A model generated the notes under the pieces. It was not told where the DNA came from and made no database searches. It was given only the letters and a program-made list of their open reading frames with translations. This document shows, one piece after another, positions 10,078 to 21,440 of a DNA stretch of 64,000 nt. Positions within the stretch are counted from its first letter, which is position 1; each line of letters opens with the position of its first letter. Source of the DNA: Darksidea phi (lineage: Eukaryota; Ascomycota; Dothideomycetes; Pleosporales; Lentitheciaceae); the NCBI GenBank assembly GCA_030770425.1, contig JASJFT010000011.1, positions 62,001 through 126,000 of the forward strand, read 5' to 3'. Position numbers and translations under genes: made by a program.

Positions 10078-11422
10078 AGAAGTTGGCACATAGAGGGGCG
10101 GCGTTGGCGAATTTACACTTAGGTTATCGAACCCCCCCGGTAGAGGCCGTGCGTCTAATATCGTTCTTCCCTCTATGCCCCATCGGACCTTCGTCGTTCC
10201 TCACTATCGTAATGCCATCTTGAAACCTTCACGTGAATTGCTTCAAGGTCTTTTTAACCAACAGGAGGAACGACTATACCAAAGCTAATTATAATTAAAT
10301 ACAATGTGCCGTACAGAAACATTAAACAAGGCTGAAGTCTCGAGATAGTCCTTTCCAGTATCTGGTTAGAGGTGTGTACGGTCTCCATAACAGAAGAGGA
10401 AGAAAAAATCGATGATCTGCATCAAGGACTCTTACTCTAGCGTGCACTATGGCGCCTAGTCGAGATGTCTCTAGCGCTCTAGTTGCGGAACCGCTTTTTT
10501 ACACGAGCACTACATCTAAGCGTCAAAAGGATGTATGCATGACTGGTGGTACAAAGTTGGTAACACTTATTCATTCAGGGTGTTAACACCTACCCTGTAG
10601 ACTAGAAGCTACTATTTCTTTCCCGCCTCTCATGACTTGTCACAGTTACAGCAAGGCTTACCCATCATCTGATGCGGACTTGGGCTCGGTTCCAACATTG
10701 GTACGTGAAAGCCTAGCTGCTCCTCTCCCACGCCATTTCCAAATACTCCAGAACTTCGTTATCATAAAAACTCCAGTTCTCCGGCAAAGCAAGTTTCCAT
10801 ACAGCTTGCACACCGACTTTTGGCCTCTACAGACCGCTGGAAATTCCCGTGGCTACTTCTTTTGTGAAATGCTCATTGCTTGTGGCTGTCCGATGAAGAA
10901 AAAACGAGGAGAACATAAGAGACTACCTTGAGGGAGAGGGTTATCACTGATGGCCTGGTCAAACGGGACGTAGGGCCGGAAGAGGACAATGAGGCGGATT
11001 TGCCACTCAGGTTCAGGAAAGTAAATTAATTTCTCGGTAACGTAATGATACGCGTTACTGCACTTGGAAGAGTACTTTACTAGTACAACTCGATAGGGTA
11101 TATGTTTCTTTTCAGTCTCCGTGCAAGGTACATATGGCCTTGTTGTTATGCTCGACAACTGCTACCGCTTGCCCTTTTGGCAGCTTTAGCTGTCATCTGC
11201 ACCCGCCGCGCAACACATGAAATGTGCCTTATCTCACGGAATAAATCTTTCAATATTATACTTATCTTCCTATCGCCCTTATTGAGAAGCGGGCGGCGTA
11301 TACTTTCGAGTACCGACGTCGAATGTCATCCCAAGTATGTCAAAACGAGGCGAATTCTATCACTGCTCTCTTCCTCTTTGTACCGCTCACGGCGGCAATG
11401 ATGCGGAAGTAAAGATATTCCC
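10078..11422. other. Intergenic, nothing recognised
   Basis: Moderate GC content. Only short open frames on both strands, none with a recognisable domain. It contains the 3' end of the HET gene and the downstream flank of the decayed gene on the minus strand. Confidence 0.4.
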
Positions 11423-12680
11423 TTAAGACTCCATCGTCCATTCTTCAAGTGTAAGAGCTCCAGTATAGTATATCACGCTCGTATCATCGGAAGGGAGACT
11501 TGCATAGACTTCGCGCACTGGTCCGATGATAACGGAGGTTCTTCTAAGCCTTTCGATGAGGCGATTTAGGCCAAATTTCTCGTCGAGTAGCGTGTCCTCC
11601 AGTGTAATTGTACTGCGTGATTATGGGATTATGGGGTAGGAAGACGGGGGAACAATGGCGCGTCTGTGACTTAAGCAGTAAACGTAGAGCCCCTGTGACA
11701 ATCGTAGGTCGGATTTGCTATCGATATCGGAGTCATTGTCGTCATCGTCTACCAGCATACCATATCAATTTGAAGGAAGACAAGACAGCAAATCGATGTG
11801 TCAAAAGCTCGGAGAGGTCGTACCATGTGCGAGGGAAGGTAGTTTCGGGAGACGTACTCCGAGGGATTAGGCCGCACCGGGGCATCCCCCCTCATCTAGA
11901 CTATGTACGGTGTATCTCTGTCGAAGAATTGGTATGAACGCTAAATCGAGTCTCTGGAGCGCGGGACCATATTTACCGAGCCAGTCCAAATCCCAATCAT
12001 GGCATATCGATAAATGCGGCAAAGAGAGCGATTCCAAACGTGCAAATAGGTATTACGGAAATCGAGTTTTGGCACAAATCCAGCGTTGGTGAGCCAACCT
12101 GTGCCAAAAGCGAGGGTTAGACGTCGCAAGTTAATGAAATGTGGTGACAAACATGCTGAAGCTGGACTGGTAAGGACGTTCGGCTCTTCTGCACTTTCTG
12201 GCCAGGAAGTTTCGATTGCATTCCAGCCGTTCACGTAGCGATCGATATGGAGGCCGAAATCTCGAATGCCCTGTAGGACTATTGTTGTAGATTTATCTTG
12301 GGGTGAAACCGTGCGGTACGGAATCCAGTCCATACCGGAACTTAAGCTGGAGTTGCTTTACCGACACGGCCCGCTCATGCAGCATTTCCAGTGGAGAGAG
12401 GAAGTCAATTGCAACAGATCGGTGGCTGTTATGAAAGAGCCATAGGTATACGTGTATAATCCCTGCGACCACACGCGGACTTTTTAAGAGAAGGTTGAGT
12501 AGAGCGCACAGACCCCTACATCTCCGAATGCTTTGCATGTGAGTCGGAATTGGTGAATATCTTGCTGTGAGAGTTAGGCAATTATACTGAAAAAGAGCCA
12601 ATTCGGTAAATTTATGAAGGAGGTCGTTGCAACATGTATAGAGTGGTGATGGTGGAGGAGATCCTGTTGACGAGGATTGC
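11423..12680 (-). pseudogene. Decayed F-box/leucine-rich-type gene
   Basis: Three minus-strand frames carry consecutive pieces of one protein-like sequence. Pieces: about 12290-12680 (ELALFQYNCLTLTARY, RRCRGLCALLNLLLKSPRVVA), 11990-12330 (FINLRRLTLAFGTG), 11850-12010 (RLESLSLPHLSICHDWDLD, LQRLDLAFIPILRQRY) and 11423-11600 (LDEKFGLNRLIERLRR, ending TLEEWTMES and TAA at 11423-11425). The style (paired Leu motifs, LRRLTL/LQRLDL) resembles the large, poorly characterised F-box/LRR-like families of Pezizomycotina. I could not join the pieces with plausible introns: there are in-frame stops and frame changes near 12030, 11850 and 11612. It is therefore called a pseudogene, although a multi-intron gene is not fully excluded. 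Confidence 0.45.
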
Positions 12681-12699
12681 GGGGAAAGCTATATTGGTC

Positions 12700-13358
12700 C
12701 CCTCATCCTTCTCGAATCATACCGCATGGCTCACCCACTCCAATATCGGGCGCCACATCAAACCAGGGACTTGCGCAGTGACATGACACCTGCATTAAAG
12801 GTCTGAAGGAAACATTGTCCATTGAAGTATGTCGGAACAGGCGACCCAAAATATTGTGTGTGTATCTTAGACAACGCTACGGCGATGCCACATGCACCTT
12901 CAGTCCGACATCTCCAGTCACCCAAGGATTGAAGAAAGCATTTGATCTCGGTCATGTAGACTGCCTATGTGGGGCATCACTCATTGATCGCAATCGCAAT
13001 CACAATCCCTTTCTAACATACTAAACGCCTTACCTCGTATCACACCACCATCGACAAAATAGGCAACTCGCTATGCCCTTGCGTATCCCGTCTCTAAAGC
13101 ACACCAACCGCCGCCAAATGCCCTTCGCTTATTCGTACTCAAGTGGGTTGGCGGCCAAGATTTATGATTGCACAAAGTGATCGTCGTATACGCAATACGA
13201 GCGCCTTCCCGATCCAGCACGTACATGGAGCAGCATCAGTGCCGGTGTATATTTCTACGCAGCCTCTGTTAATGTATAGCTCCTCGACTCCGCGAAACCT
13301 TCAATACCCTTGATCCATTACATCTTGCTTACATTGGAAAACAAAACGTCTTAACATC
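12700..13358. other. Intergenic, upstream of the subtilase gene
   Basis: No coding region recognised. The last 100 bases are pyrimidine-rich and lead into the subtilase start at 13359. Confidence 0.4.
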
Positions 13359-14722
13359 ATGAAAGCTTTCCTCATCTTTCTAGGCGTATTTGCAGTTACG
13401 GTTCAGGGTACTGCGCCTACCGTGGACTTTGAGAATGCCAAAGCTGTACTCAACAGTTATATCGTTGTTCTCAAACAATCCATCTCTATTGAAGGTTTTG
13501 CTTCGCATATGCAACGCGTAAATGCGATTTTGCAGACAACCAGCAATGACGCAGCGCCGAAAACATTCAACTTCGGCACTTTCAAAGGCTACACGATCAA
13601 AGCTTCAAATGTTGAAGTTACCGCGCTGGCTGATAACGAGGATGCAAGTGCTCAATCAGATAGAACCTATATCACAGGAAGACGGACTGACCGGGATTAG
13701 ATAGCATATATCGAAGCCGATCGCACTCTCATGCTCCCCCCAATCTCAAAATCTTTTTCTCCCCGTGCCGTCCAAACCAACGCACCATGGGGTCTAGCCC
13801 GCATCTCTCACAGACAGAGTGGTAGTACTGACTACGTCTACACCCCCACTACCGGAACCTTCATCTACGTACTTGACACAGGCGTGCGGATCACACATCA
13901 GTTATTTCAAGGACGCGCTTCCCACGGGTTCAATGCTGTGGGAGGTTCAAACGACGATGCGAACGGGCATGGGACGCACATTGCGGGAATAGCGTCAAGT
14001 GAGACTTACGGCGTAGTCCGCTTCGCGAACATCATCTCAGTCAAAATTCTGGATGATTCAGGATCAAGCACTAGTACGTTCTGAACATCTCCGGCTATCC
14101 TTTTGAAGTGAGAAGTGCGCTAAACTCCCCAGTATCTACGGTAATCACAGGAATCAACTGGACCGTCCAAGATATCCAGTCCAGAGACCGCATCGGCAAG
14201 GCAACCGCACTCCTAGCTGTGGGCGGTTCCTTTAGCACAGCGCTTAACCAAGCCGTCGCAGCTGCTTCAAGCACAGGTGTCATGTTCGCTGTAGCTGCGG
14301 GAGGCGAAAACACGAATGTGGGGAACACATCTCCGGGCTCTGAGCCAACTGCTTGTACGGTCGGTGGGACGACGATAAATGACGCACGGACGAGCAGCTC
14401 CAATTATGGAGCTGGTAGTAAGTATAGGTGTAAGGATGGAAATGATGATGCTGATAGATGTTCTCCAGTTGACATTTTTGCCCCGGGGCAACAAATTCCC
14501 TCACTATGGATAACAAGCGATACTAGCACCAACACCCTGTCTGGCACCTCAATGGCAGCTGCTCACATTGCGGGACTTGGGTCGTACTTTCTTGCGATTG
14601 AAGGCCCGCGAGGGGCAGTGGCATTGTGTGAGCGATTAAGGGAGGTCGCTACACAGAACGCGCTTTCAGGCATTCCGGCTGGGACAGCGAATTTGTTGGC
14701 GTATAATTTGAGCGGGTTGTAG
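13359..14722 (+). CDS. Secreted subtilisin-like (S8, proteinase K type) protein with altered active site
   Basis: Proposed exons are 13359-13647, 13705-14073 and 14133-14722 (415 aa). The second junction (GTACGT, branch GCTAAAC, CAG) is strong; the first uses a weak GTGCTC donor. A signal peptide at residues 1-18 is followed by an I9-type propeptide (SYIVVLK; YIEADRTL). Catalytic Asp lies in YVLDTGV (about 153), His in GHGTHIAGI (about 185) and Ser in SGTSMAAAHIAG (about 358). The oxyanion-hole Asn, normally in the AAGN motif of proteinase K-type enzymes, is replaced by Gly (AAGGENTN, codon 14303-14305). The usual SLGG block reads AVGG, and the usual TP after the catalytic Ser-Met-Ala is changed. 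About 13 extra residues (SKYRCKDGNDDADR) interrupt the otherwise conserved SSNYG..VDIFAPG segment. It is either a degenerate protease, a pseudo-protease, or a gene in early decay. Confidence 0.75.
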
Positions 14723-15940
14723 AGTTTTGTTAGTGTGGAAACGATACAGTTCAGACCATACAAGCCCAATGAATTCCCACGGGCAATCAAAAGTACAGAG
14801 CAAAACGAACACTTCACAACATAGGAAATTTACAACGGCAAGAAATCGCGGAAGAAGGTCCTGTACACCGCACTGCTCGAAGGCAGGCAGCGCTTTTCGA
14901 GAACACCGTGCTTTGAATCAATCGCTCTGTAGCTGTTTCTTTGCAGGTTCATCTGGAGAAAAACCTATTTTCAAATTGATAGCAGCTGGGAACCGGGAAC
15001 GATGTTGGACTTTACGTTCGAATGGACAGCCAGTCTGAAGAACGAGAACTTCATCAGGTTCCTCAGACGAGCGAGCAAAGAGCCATTGAGTTCGACCCGA
15101 GAAGTGACCGACGTGCTCGGATTAGAAAAGCTTCTACTAGACCCACTGCTGGATTTCCGGGAGCGTATGTATGACCGCCGCCCCACTACCTGGCCAGTGT
15201 TTAGCAGGAAAGTTAGTGTCACCCCTCATGACTTCACGACCACTAAGAAATACCACAAAGCCAGCAGACCTTACCTATAAGAGCATTATTACCTATATTA
15301 TCCTAGACAATAAACCGCTCTATCTTCTAGATTACGAGAAATTTTATGCCCTAAATTGACGTATCCCCATGATACTCAAATGCAACAGGACCCATAATGA
15401 CATGGAAATTAAACCGTCGCACAACCATCCACACGGCTAACGCCAATCTTCAAAACGAAAGCATCCCAGCGCAGGGCCCTAAGTTAGCCCTCACCCCCAA
15501 CACGCCGCAATACAGTCACATCACATCACATCACATCACATCACATCCATTCAAGAAAAATCCCTACGAGAACAGTTCATAAATTTCATCACCGACCCTC
15601 ATTATATCCCAAACCAATTAATATACAAAAGACAGCGCAGAAGAAATTACCATCCTCACCCCAAACTCACACTCAGAAAAAATAGTCCAGCTTAATGAAG
15701 CGGAGAGAAAGGGGGAAACTTAAAAGGGCCGTGGGCGTCAGCATCGTAGAACGGAACCGGCCGTAAATCATGCACACATTGCCTTCAAGAAAAGAAAAGC
15801 GCGCGCCGAACCCAAGAATGCTTCCAGCAACCTTTCCCAGAACCCCCACATGCAATACTCAAATGCAACAAACCTGGGAAAAATACGCGTCCTAAGCCCA
15901 CTTTGTTTCTTTTTTAATCGCTGCTCTTGCGAATATTTTT
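14723..15940. other. Intergenic, no supported gene
   Basis: Short overlapping open frames occur on both strands around 14970-15280, but none has a recognisable domain or splice-consistent structure. A pentanucleotide repeat lies at 15516-15547. Confidence 0.4.
15516..15547. repeat. TCACA microsatellite
   Basis: About six perfect copies of the pentamer TCACA, in non-coding DNA. Confidence 0.85.
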
Positions 15941-18900
15941 TCATGCAGCCCCAGCAGTCCCAGGTTCAACGTACCACCGTCCCCCAATGCTCTTCCTAAG
16001 CACCTCTCTCCTCCTCTCTGCCTTCCTCTCCCGCAATCGCTCCTTGACTCCCGAGAGCCCAATGTACTGGACCTGCACACCCTTCAAACCCGGGATCTTC
16101 TTTCCTTTGCGCCAACCTTCCTTCCTACCCTTTCTGATGCTGCGTTCAAACGAAACCGAAGAGTGAACACTATTCCGGAGACTGTTACGGGAAGGGCGCT
16201 TCCCGATGCGTGACATGCGCGTGCTGTGGATAGGTAGGGTAGATGGCCGGAGTAAGGTGTTGGGTGAGGATGACGAGGAAGGGTCAGGAGCGTGGGTGGT
16301 GCGGCGGGGTGGGAGATCAACATGTGGACGGCGTTTGTTTGTTCCTGCACGGGAGACACCGAGTGAGTTTCCTATCAAAAAGCCGCCAGAGCCTTTGAAG
16401 CCGTTTGTTAGTCTTCTGCTCAAAACACCCAATTTTCGCGATGATTGTGCCTCGGGTTCTCCATCCTCGATGTCACTCGTATCGCCACCACGAGGCAAGA
16501 CATCATCATCGCTCTCGGAGTCGCTGTCCTCGAACCCGTCCCAGAAGCCGCGGGGTCGCCAGAAAGGATGTAGGCTTCCCTCTTCATCGTTGACAGTGGG
16601 GATGCGCGGGCTATTTGCACGCACGGCGTGCGAATCACTGGCGCGCCGACTTCGCATGCTGTTTGCGCGTGCAAGCAAGGGTGAGATGAGGTTGTCAGAG
16701 TATCGGCGCGCACGTTGCTTTAGTGATGGACGACGTTGGGGATGCGAGTCCGAGCGTTTCGGTGGGCCCGGCACGAGCTGGCGTTCGAGCTCTTCGGCTG
16801 GAGTGGGCGGGATGAACTTGATGACCGGCGGTTCCGGAGGTTTGCGGGGATTCTTGAGCGGCGAGTCCACGACACCTGGAGTGAAGATATCAACTTGCAT
16901 TGGTGGCGTTGAAGGTTCAAACGTCAGAGTGGGCTGCTGCTGCTGCTGCTGCTGCTGCAATTGTTCGTGCAGAGTCTCGTGGGCATCAACGAAAGGTGGT
17001 GTTAAGAGTGCATCCGTTTCCTGAAGAGTTGGCGAGGCGAAGTGTGATTCATCTGTGATTCGTTCAAGTGGCATGGTGCTTGCTCGTGACACCTGCTGCA
17101 CTACCAGCAGAGAGTGGTTGTTATGAGGATATATGCTGACAGCGGTCGCTTCGCTGACCTCAATCGGCGTATCGGAAATTTGCGAAAAGGGTGTTCCTTG
17201 CGCAAAGGCATGCCGGGCCATGGCATGTTCCTCTGTTCTCGTCATTGACCGGTCAAAACTGACACGACCGTGCTCGTCTGCTTGGAAAGAATGCCACTCG
17301 TGACTGTGGCGAGGTATTTCCTCGGTTGGTACGCGATCAAGGCTTGGGCGAAGCAGGGTGTCTCGCGACGTGGAGGTGCGATCCTGGCTATTCGAACGTC
17401 GCCTCCTCTCTTCCGAACGTCCGCGAGTCGACGCGGAGCCTCGTCGAATTGTTGGCAGGGTGTCTATCGAGGAAGCACGCGGTCTTGGCAATTCTGGTTG
17501 TTGTTGATGCTCGGTGTGAGCTGCTTCAGCGGTTTCTTTTTCCGTAAGGAGTGTCCGTACGCGCTCAAGCAGCGCGGATGGAGGCCGTTTCTCCTCCGAC
17601 TCATTCTCTTGGATTACTTCCTCTTGTGGTGCGGTTTCGTCTGGTGATTGAATGGGCAGCTCGAGAGGAAGTGCAGGTAGAGACTTGTTGATGTTGACAG
17701 GACTCCTTGCTTCTGTCAATCTTCGAGCAGGCGAGGCCGTTATTGGTGCTTTCGGTGGCGATACTTGCAATTCGAGGCAAGAAGAACCCGGCGATGCTAC
17801 TTCGGTATGAGCCAGCTTCGACGGGGCGTTCCTTCGTCGCCTTGGACTTGGGCTATCGGGCGGAGAGATGTCGTAAAAGGTTCCTGAAATGGTAGGAGTG
17901 GTTTCTGTCTTAAGCGGGGGTTCTGGCGCGGAAGAGATGCGCTTATGGACACTTCTCGCCGGTGTATGGTGTCTCGTCACGGAATTTGACCTGCTCATAA
18001 TCTCAGCTGCCGGCTGCAACACGCGCCTGACCGACTCTTGATGTGCCAGGGTCGCTGCAGCACTATCCTGCTCTCGCTTCCGGATAGAGAGTCGGGACGC
18101 TGTGCGATCTCCTAGTGTGTCCGAATCCGTGCTAATTCGCTTCGTCCTATCACTAATGCTTGCCCGCTTGTGGACCAATCGATGGAGCGGCACGTCATCC
18201 GAGTGCATAGAGCCGCGATGAGAGCTGCTCACTGAGCCATATTCCGTCGGCGAATCCGTATCCCTTCTATACGCCAGATTCTTTCCAGAATGACGTAACG
18301 TTCGTCGCCGCTGCGGAGGGGTCGCAATGACCATGGCTTCCACCACGGCCGACGAGACGGACGATATAGAGAGGCGCTTCTCCTCGACAGGGCTGGGCTC
18401 CCTACGCGATACGTCCTGCGGCTCAGCCGGCCAGCCAATTGCCTTTGCAAAGTTTTCGATAGAGGGCGTGTGCGGACTGTGCCTACTAGCCTCTATGCGC
18501 TCACGCAGACTAGAGCTCCGCCGCGGCGTCGACCCGGTCGCTGGAGACGCAGGCGTTGTGGAATCCGCATTCTTCTGTGGAGATGGTTTCGGATTGCGTT
18601 TCTTGCGAACCGTGACATTCCGCGTGAGGTTCGTGTCAGATTCCCGGTTTGGTACATCCTCCACATGCAGGGCATCCCTGCTCTCCTCCCCACCCTCACT
18701 TCTGTTGGTGCTATCTCCCGTATGTACATCCACTACGGTATTCCTCGGAGTGGTATCGCTGTCATCTAGTTCGAATGCAAGGCCCAGGCCCCGGTCTTCA
18801 TCCACAGTACTCAGGCGCTCGCCCAACGGCGTACTCGACCGGCTGCCTCCCTCGGATGAAAACTGGTCTTCTCTTGCAGTCGTGAACGACTCTGCCCTCG

Positions 18901-19357
18901 ACGAGGGATATGTAAACGGTATCGGACGCTCGGGGGTGTTCATCGACTCGTTGGTTCGCGGCGGAGTAGTATCCGGAGTTGGTGGGCTGCGCTGGTTGAC
19001 GGGGGTGCTTAGACTCGACTTCTTGGTGATCAGAGATGCGACAACACCGTCCGCATGGGGCGGCGGGCTGAATTCCGACTGCGGTATTCCCTCCTGCGAG
19101 TTTGACGGCGGCGTAGGTGGAAGGCCGCTGTCTGCACTCTTCAGAGCGCCTGGCGATGCGAGCGGCGTATGCTGGCTGCTAGTATGCGAGCCCGTCTCAT
19201 CGTCGAGGTGCAAATAGTTCTCCTTGAGTGGCGCCGCCGCAGGCAAGGCGCTGCGAAAGTCGTCTGGTCGGCGCGGAAACGGTTTGTGAGATCGTAGGTT
19301 CGGGGAGGTGTGGAAGGAGGATTCGAGGGCGTCGGCGTCGGACCGTGGTTCTGGCAT
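15941..19357 (-). CDS. Large disordered conserved fungal protein, unknown function
   Basis: Uninterrupted 1138-aa frame beginning at an ATG (19357-19355). Nearly the whole chain is Ser/Pro/Arg/Glu-rich with many SP and TP sites (for example TPPSN, SPPTPDTTPPR), which implies extensive intrinsic disorder and phosphorylation by proline-directed kinases. A CAG-encoded Gln tract sits near residue 800 (16932-16959). The C-terminal 170 residues look more conserved: a Trp-rich acidic patch (PFWRPRGFWDGFED), basic helices (GVKERLRERKAERRREVL) and the terminal motif GGRWYVEPG. I do not recognise a named family. The composition resembles fungal cytoskeletal or cell-polarity scaffold proteins, but that is only an impression. 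The frame is clean over 3.4 kb, so it is certainly coding. Confidence 0.85.
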   Translation of the reverse strand: MPEPRSDADALESSFHTSPNLRSHKPFPRRPDDFRSALPAAAPLKENYLHLDDETGSHTSSQHTPLASPGALKSADSGLPPTPPSNSQEGIPQSEFSPPPHADGVVASLITKKSSLSTPVNQRSPPTPDTTPPRTNESMNTPERPIPFTYPSSRAESFTTAREDQFSSEGGSRSSTPLGERLSTVDEDRGLGLAFELDDSDTTPRNTVVDVHTGDSTNRSEGGEESRDALHVEDVPNRESDTNLTRNVTVRKKRNPKPSPQKNADSTTPASPATGSTPRRSSSLRERIEASRHSPHTPSIENFAKAIGWPAEPQDVSRREPSPVEEKRLSISSVSSAVVEAMVIATPPQRRRTLRHSGKNLAYRRDTDSPTEYGSVSSSHRGSMHSDDVPLHRLVHKRASISDRTKRISTDSDTLGDRTASRLSIRKREQDSAAATLAHQESVRRVLQPAAEIMSRSNSVTRHHTPARSVHKRISSAPEPPLKTETTPTISGTFYDISPPDSPSPRRRRNAPSKLAHTEVASPGSSCLELQVSPPKAPITASPARRLTEARSPVNINKSLPALPLELPIQSPDETAPQEEVIQENESEEKRPPSALLERVRTLLTEKETAEAAHTEHQQQPELPRPRASSIDTLPTIRRGSASTRGRSEERRRRSNSQDRTSTSRDTLLRPSLDRVPTEEIPRHSHEWHSFQADEHGRVSFDRSMTRTEEHAMARHAFAQGTPFSQISDTPIEVSEATAVSIYPHNNHSLLVVQQVSRASTMPLERITDESHFASPTLQETDALLTPPFVDAHETLHEQLQQQQQQQQPTLTFEPSTPPMQVDIFTPGVVDSPLKNPRKPPEPPVIKFIPPTPAEELERQLVPGPPKRSDSHPQRRPSLKQRARRYSDNLISPLLARANSMRSRRASDSHAVRANSPRIPTVNDEEGSLHPFWRPRGFWDGFEDSDSESDDDVLPRGGDTSDIEDGEPEAQSSRKLGVLSRRLTNGFKGSGGFLIGNSLGVSRAGTNKRRPHVDLPPRRTTHAPDPSSSSSPNTLLRPSTLPIHSTRMSRIGKRPSRNSLRNSVHSSVSFERSIRKGRKEGWRKGKKIPGLKGVQVQYIGLSGVKERLRERKAERRREVLRKSIGGRWYVEPGTAGAA
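16932..16959 (-). repeat. CAG (polyglutamine) tract inside CDS
   Basis: A pure CTG run on the plus strand, encoding about eight consecutive Gln residues on the minus strand. It is likely length-variable between isolates. Confidence 0.9.
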
Positions 19358-20930
19358 GCTTGTGATTGCTCTGCTACTTCTTCAGGGCGCCATCCCCTAC
19401 GAGGGCAGAAGGGGAGAGGGTGTCTTCATGCGACGTGACGGCGGATTCGGGGGTGCGGTCGGGTGTTCGAGGTACGATGGAGCTTTCCGGCGGCGCAGGC
19501 AGGCTGTGGTTGGATGACGCAAGTAGCGTACGGTTGATGCGCAGGGCTGCGGGATGGCGATGCTGATGGAAGGCGAGCGCGAGCGAAGTTCGACGGCGAT
19601 GCGACACACAGCAGGCTTCAGAGCCGGATGGGTCTCGTGACGGCGTGCTATCGCGGTCTCGGGGAGGTTGGGAGGGCAGGTCGCTTGTGGAGTGTGCGGG
19701 CGGTCTGGGCGCGTAGGAATCCGGGGCTGAGGGGGCCGATGGTGTTGCGATGCGATTCCCACACTTCTTCCAGTGCACCGAAAAGACGCCAAAGAGATGA
19801 ATACCAATACTACTATGGTATGGTCGCAGTGGGGGGGAACGAGCCGTGAGGAGAGGCAGCGATCGGGCGCCTCTGGTGAACAGGCGGGTTGCCGCTGCTG
19901 CACAGACAGGGTTTCGTCATTCTCGCCCGCTTCCGCCCACCAATCTTGGCCGCCGGAAAGCCAGCTGCATGCTTCGACAGCGCTAACCCTCCTCGTCCAA
20001 GCCCGTCCCTCTCCACTCTGAAGAGCACCCCTCTTCTATGCACCAGGCGTGTGATGGTCACGCATCGACGAGCAATCATGTGCTCGTCGTGTTGCTAGCA
20101 TTCACGCCTTGGGACGCATCTGGAAAGGCTTGGAAGCCCGCAGAACCGCGTCTTGGGCTTCGGTAGGCATGTGCTTCGCCTTAACCCTCAGGTGGCTGCA
20201 GGTCTGCGAATGAAACGGGTTCGCCGGCTGCTTCGCCACGGTCACCCTCAGCTGGCCGTTAGGGGAGTGTGACGGACAACTCAGAGTGCGACTGTCGTGC
20301 AAGCTGGACTTGACTACTGCATTTGCGAGTATACAAAAAGCCCGACTCTAGTCCCTCCACGGCTCACAGCAGGGCATCTCCAAGCGATGTGACGTCGTCG
20401 AGTTTTAGACTACTGCAGGCAGAGGACCGGTGTCGGACGGACTCCCGGCAGTGACAGACCGTCGGTCCATCTCCTCACGAACGTCAAGGCACAGTTTCGT
20501 ATCTCTCTCTGCGCTCTCGACCGGATATTCCACTGCGATGAATTGACTGGTCCCGATTGTACCTTTCCACGTGGCTGTCCGGAACGAGGCGAGGTCCCCG
20601 GCTTCCGGTAGACACTCCCCTGTTGACTACGCATTTTTGCAGTGTTTCTTACCAAACGTACTACCCAATACACGCACGTTGGATTAGACTTGCGATTTTG
20701 GCAGTTTATAACCATGTTCAGCCTCGTGAGATTAGACGATGGAGTGGGTACTTGGTCCACTCGAAGTTAACGTGCATTTCCTGGGCAGGCTAACACCTTT
20801 CAAGTACACCAGAGAACGGTATAGATAGAGGGCCAATGACTCTTCCTCCGCCCAAACAAGTTTGCAATGGCTACCGGAAAATTTCTAAGTTCACATCTCC
20901 AGGATCTTGAGTATCAAAAAGCAGTCTTTC
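19358..20930. other. Intergenic and 5' leader region
   Basis: No supported gene. The GC-rich stretch 19360-20000 is probably the promoter and 5' untranslated region of the minus-strand gene ending at 19357. Open frames there overlap each other on both strands and have no recognisable content. Confidence 0.4.
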
Positions 20931-21440
20931 GTATCAATTGACAATATTACCATTCGTGTCTTCAATATACTGGCCTTTGCGCGCGAGACAATTACCGGCC
21001 ACCCTATCAGCCAACTAATATCCCCGCTTAACCTCTCACACAATGCCCTTTTCCACACACTTGAATTGCCGCATCATTCCATCCTCCTTGAGAGGAAGCA
21101 ATGGAACACCGCCAACCCCACCAAGCTGCCTTCAACAATCTGTGCGTCTCTTTCTACGACATCTCTACATTCGTCCGCAGCCTCATCGCTTCAGACCTGC
21201 TATGAAAGGAGACGACGAACCGCTGGCTCATGCCCGCAACACACACCTCGAACCACGTCAACAGCGGCGGCCGCCCATGGGAAATCTACAGTTTAACCGT
21301 CGGAGAATACCCCTCGCATGTGATTGCCGTTTACGCAGTCTGTGGCAACGCTGGCACCTCGCACATGGGTGTGGTGCCAGAGTACGGCGTTAGCGTCGCT
21401 CGGTACAGACCGTGGACAGAATCTAGATCTAGTGGATGAG
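20931..21440 (+). pseudogene. Relic of a fungal beta-lactamase-like (class C/LACTB) gene
   Basis: Plus-strand pieces match the serine beta-lactamase/penicillin-binding-like family common in ascomycetes. About 20936-21110 reads as the usual helix and PLNLSH segment (FNILAFARETITGHPISQL, SPLNLSHNALF). After a frame change, about 21130-21400 reads YDISTFVRSLIASDLL, a TGA stop, then NRWLMPATHTSN, GGRPWEIYSLTVGE and HMGVVPEYGVSV, which correspond to the family's C-terminal blocks. The catalytic SxxK region upstream was not found. Missing N-terminus, frame shift and internal stop (21204-21206) make this a truncated pseudogene. The family assignment is from memory of motif order, not from a search. 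Confidence 0.6.

Noticed and set aside
14418..14460. Possible third intron in the subtilase (GTAAGT..TAG)
   Set aside because: The phase does not match for the good donor, and the only in-phase donor gives a 36-bp intron; treated as an in-frame insertion instead.
16206..19217. Long plus-strand frames opposite the 1138-aa gene
   Set aside because: They are Ser/Arg/Gly-rich mirror images of the GC-rich Ser/Pro-rich minus-strand gene, with no own motifs or starts.
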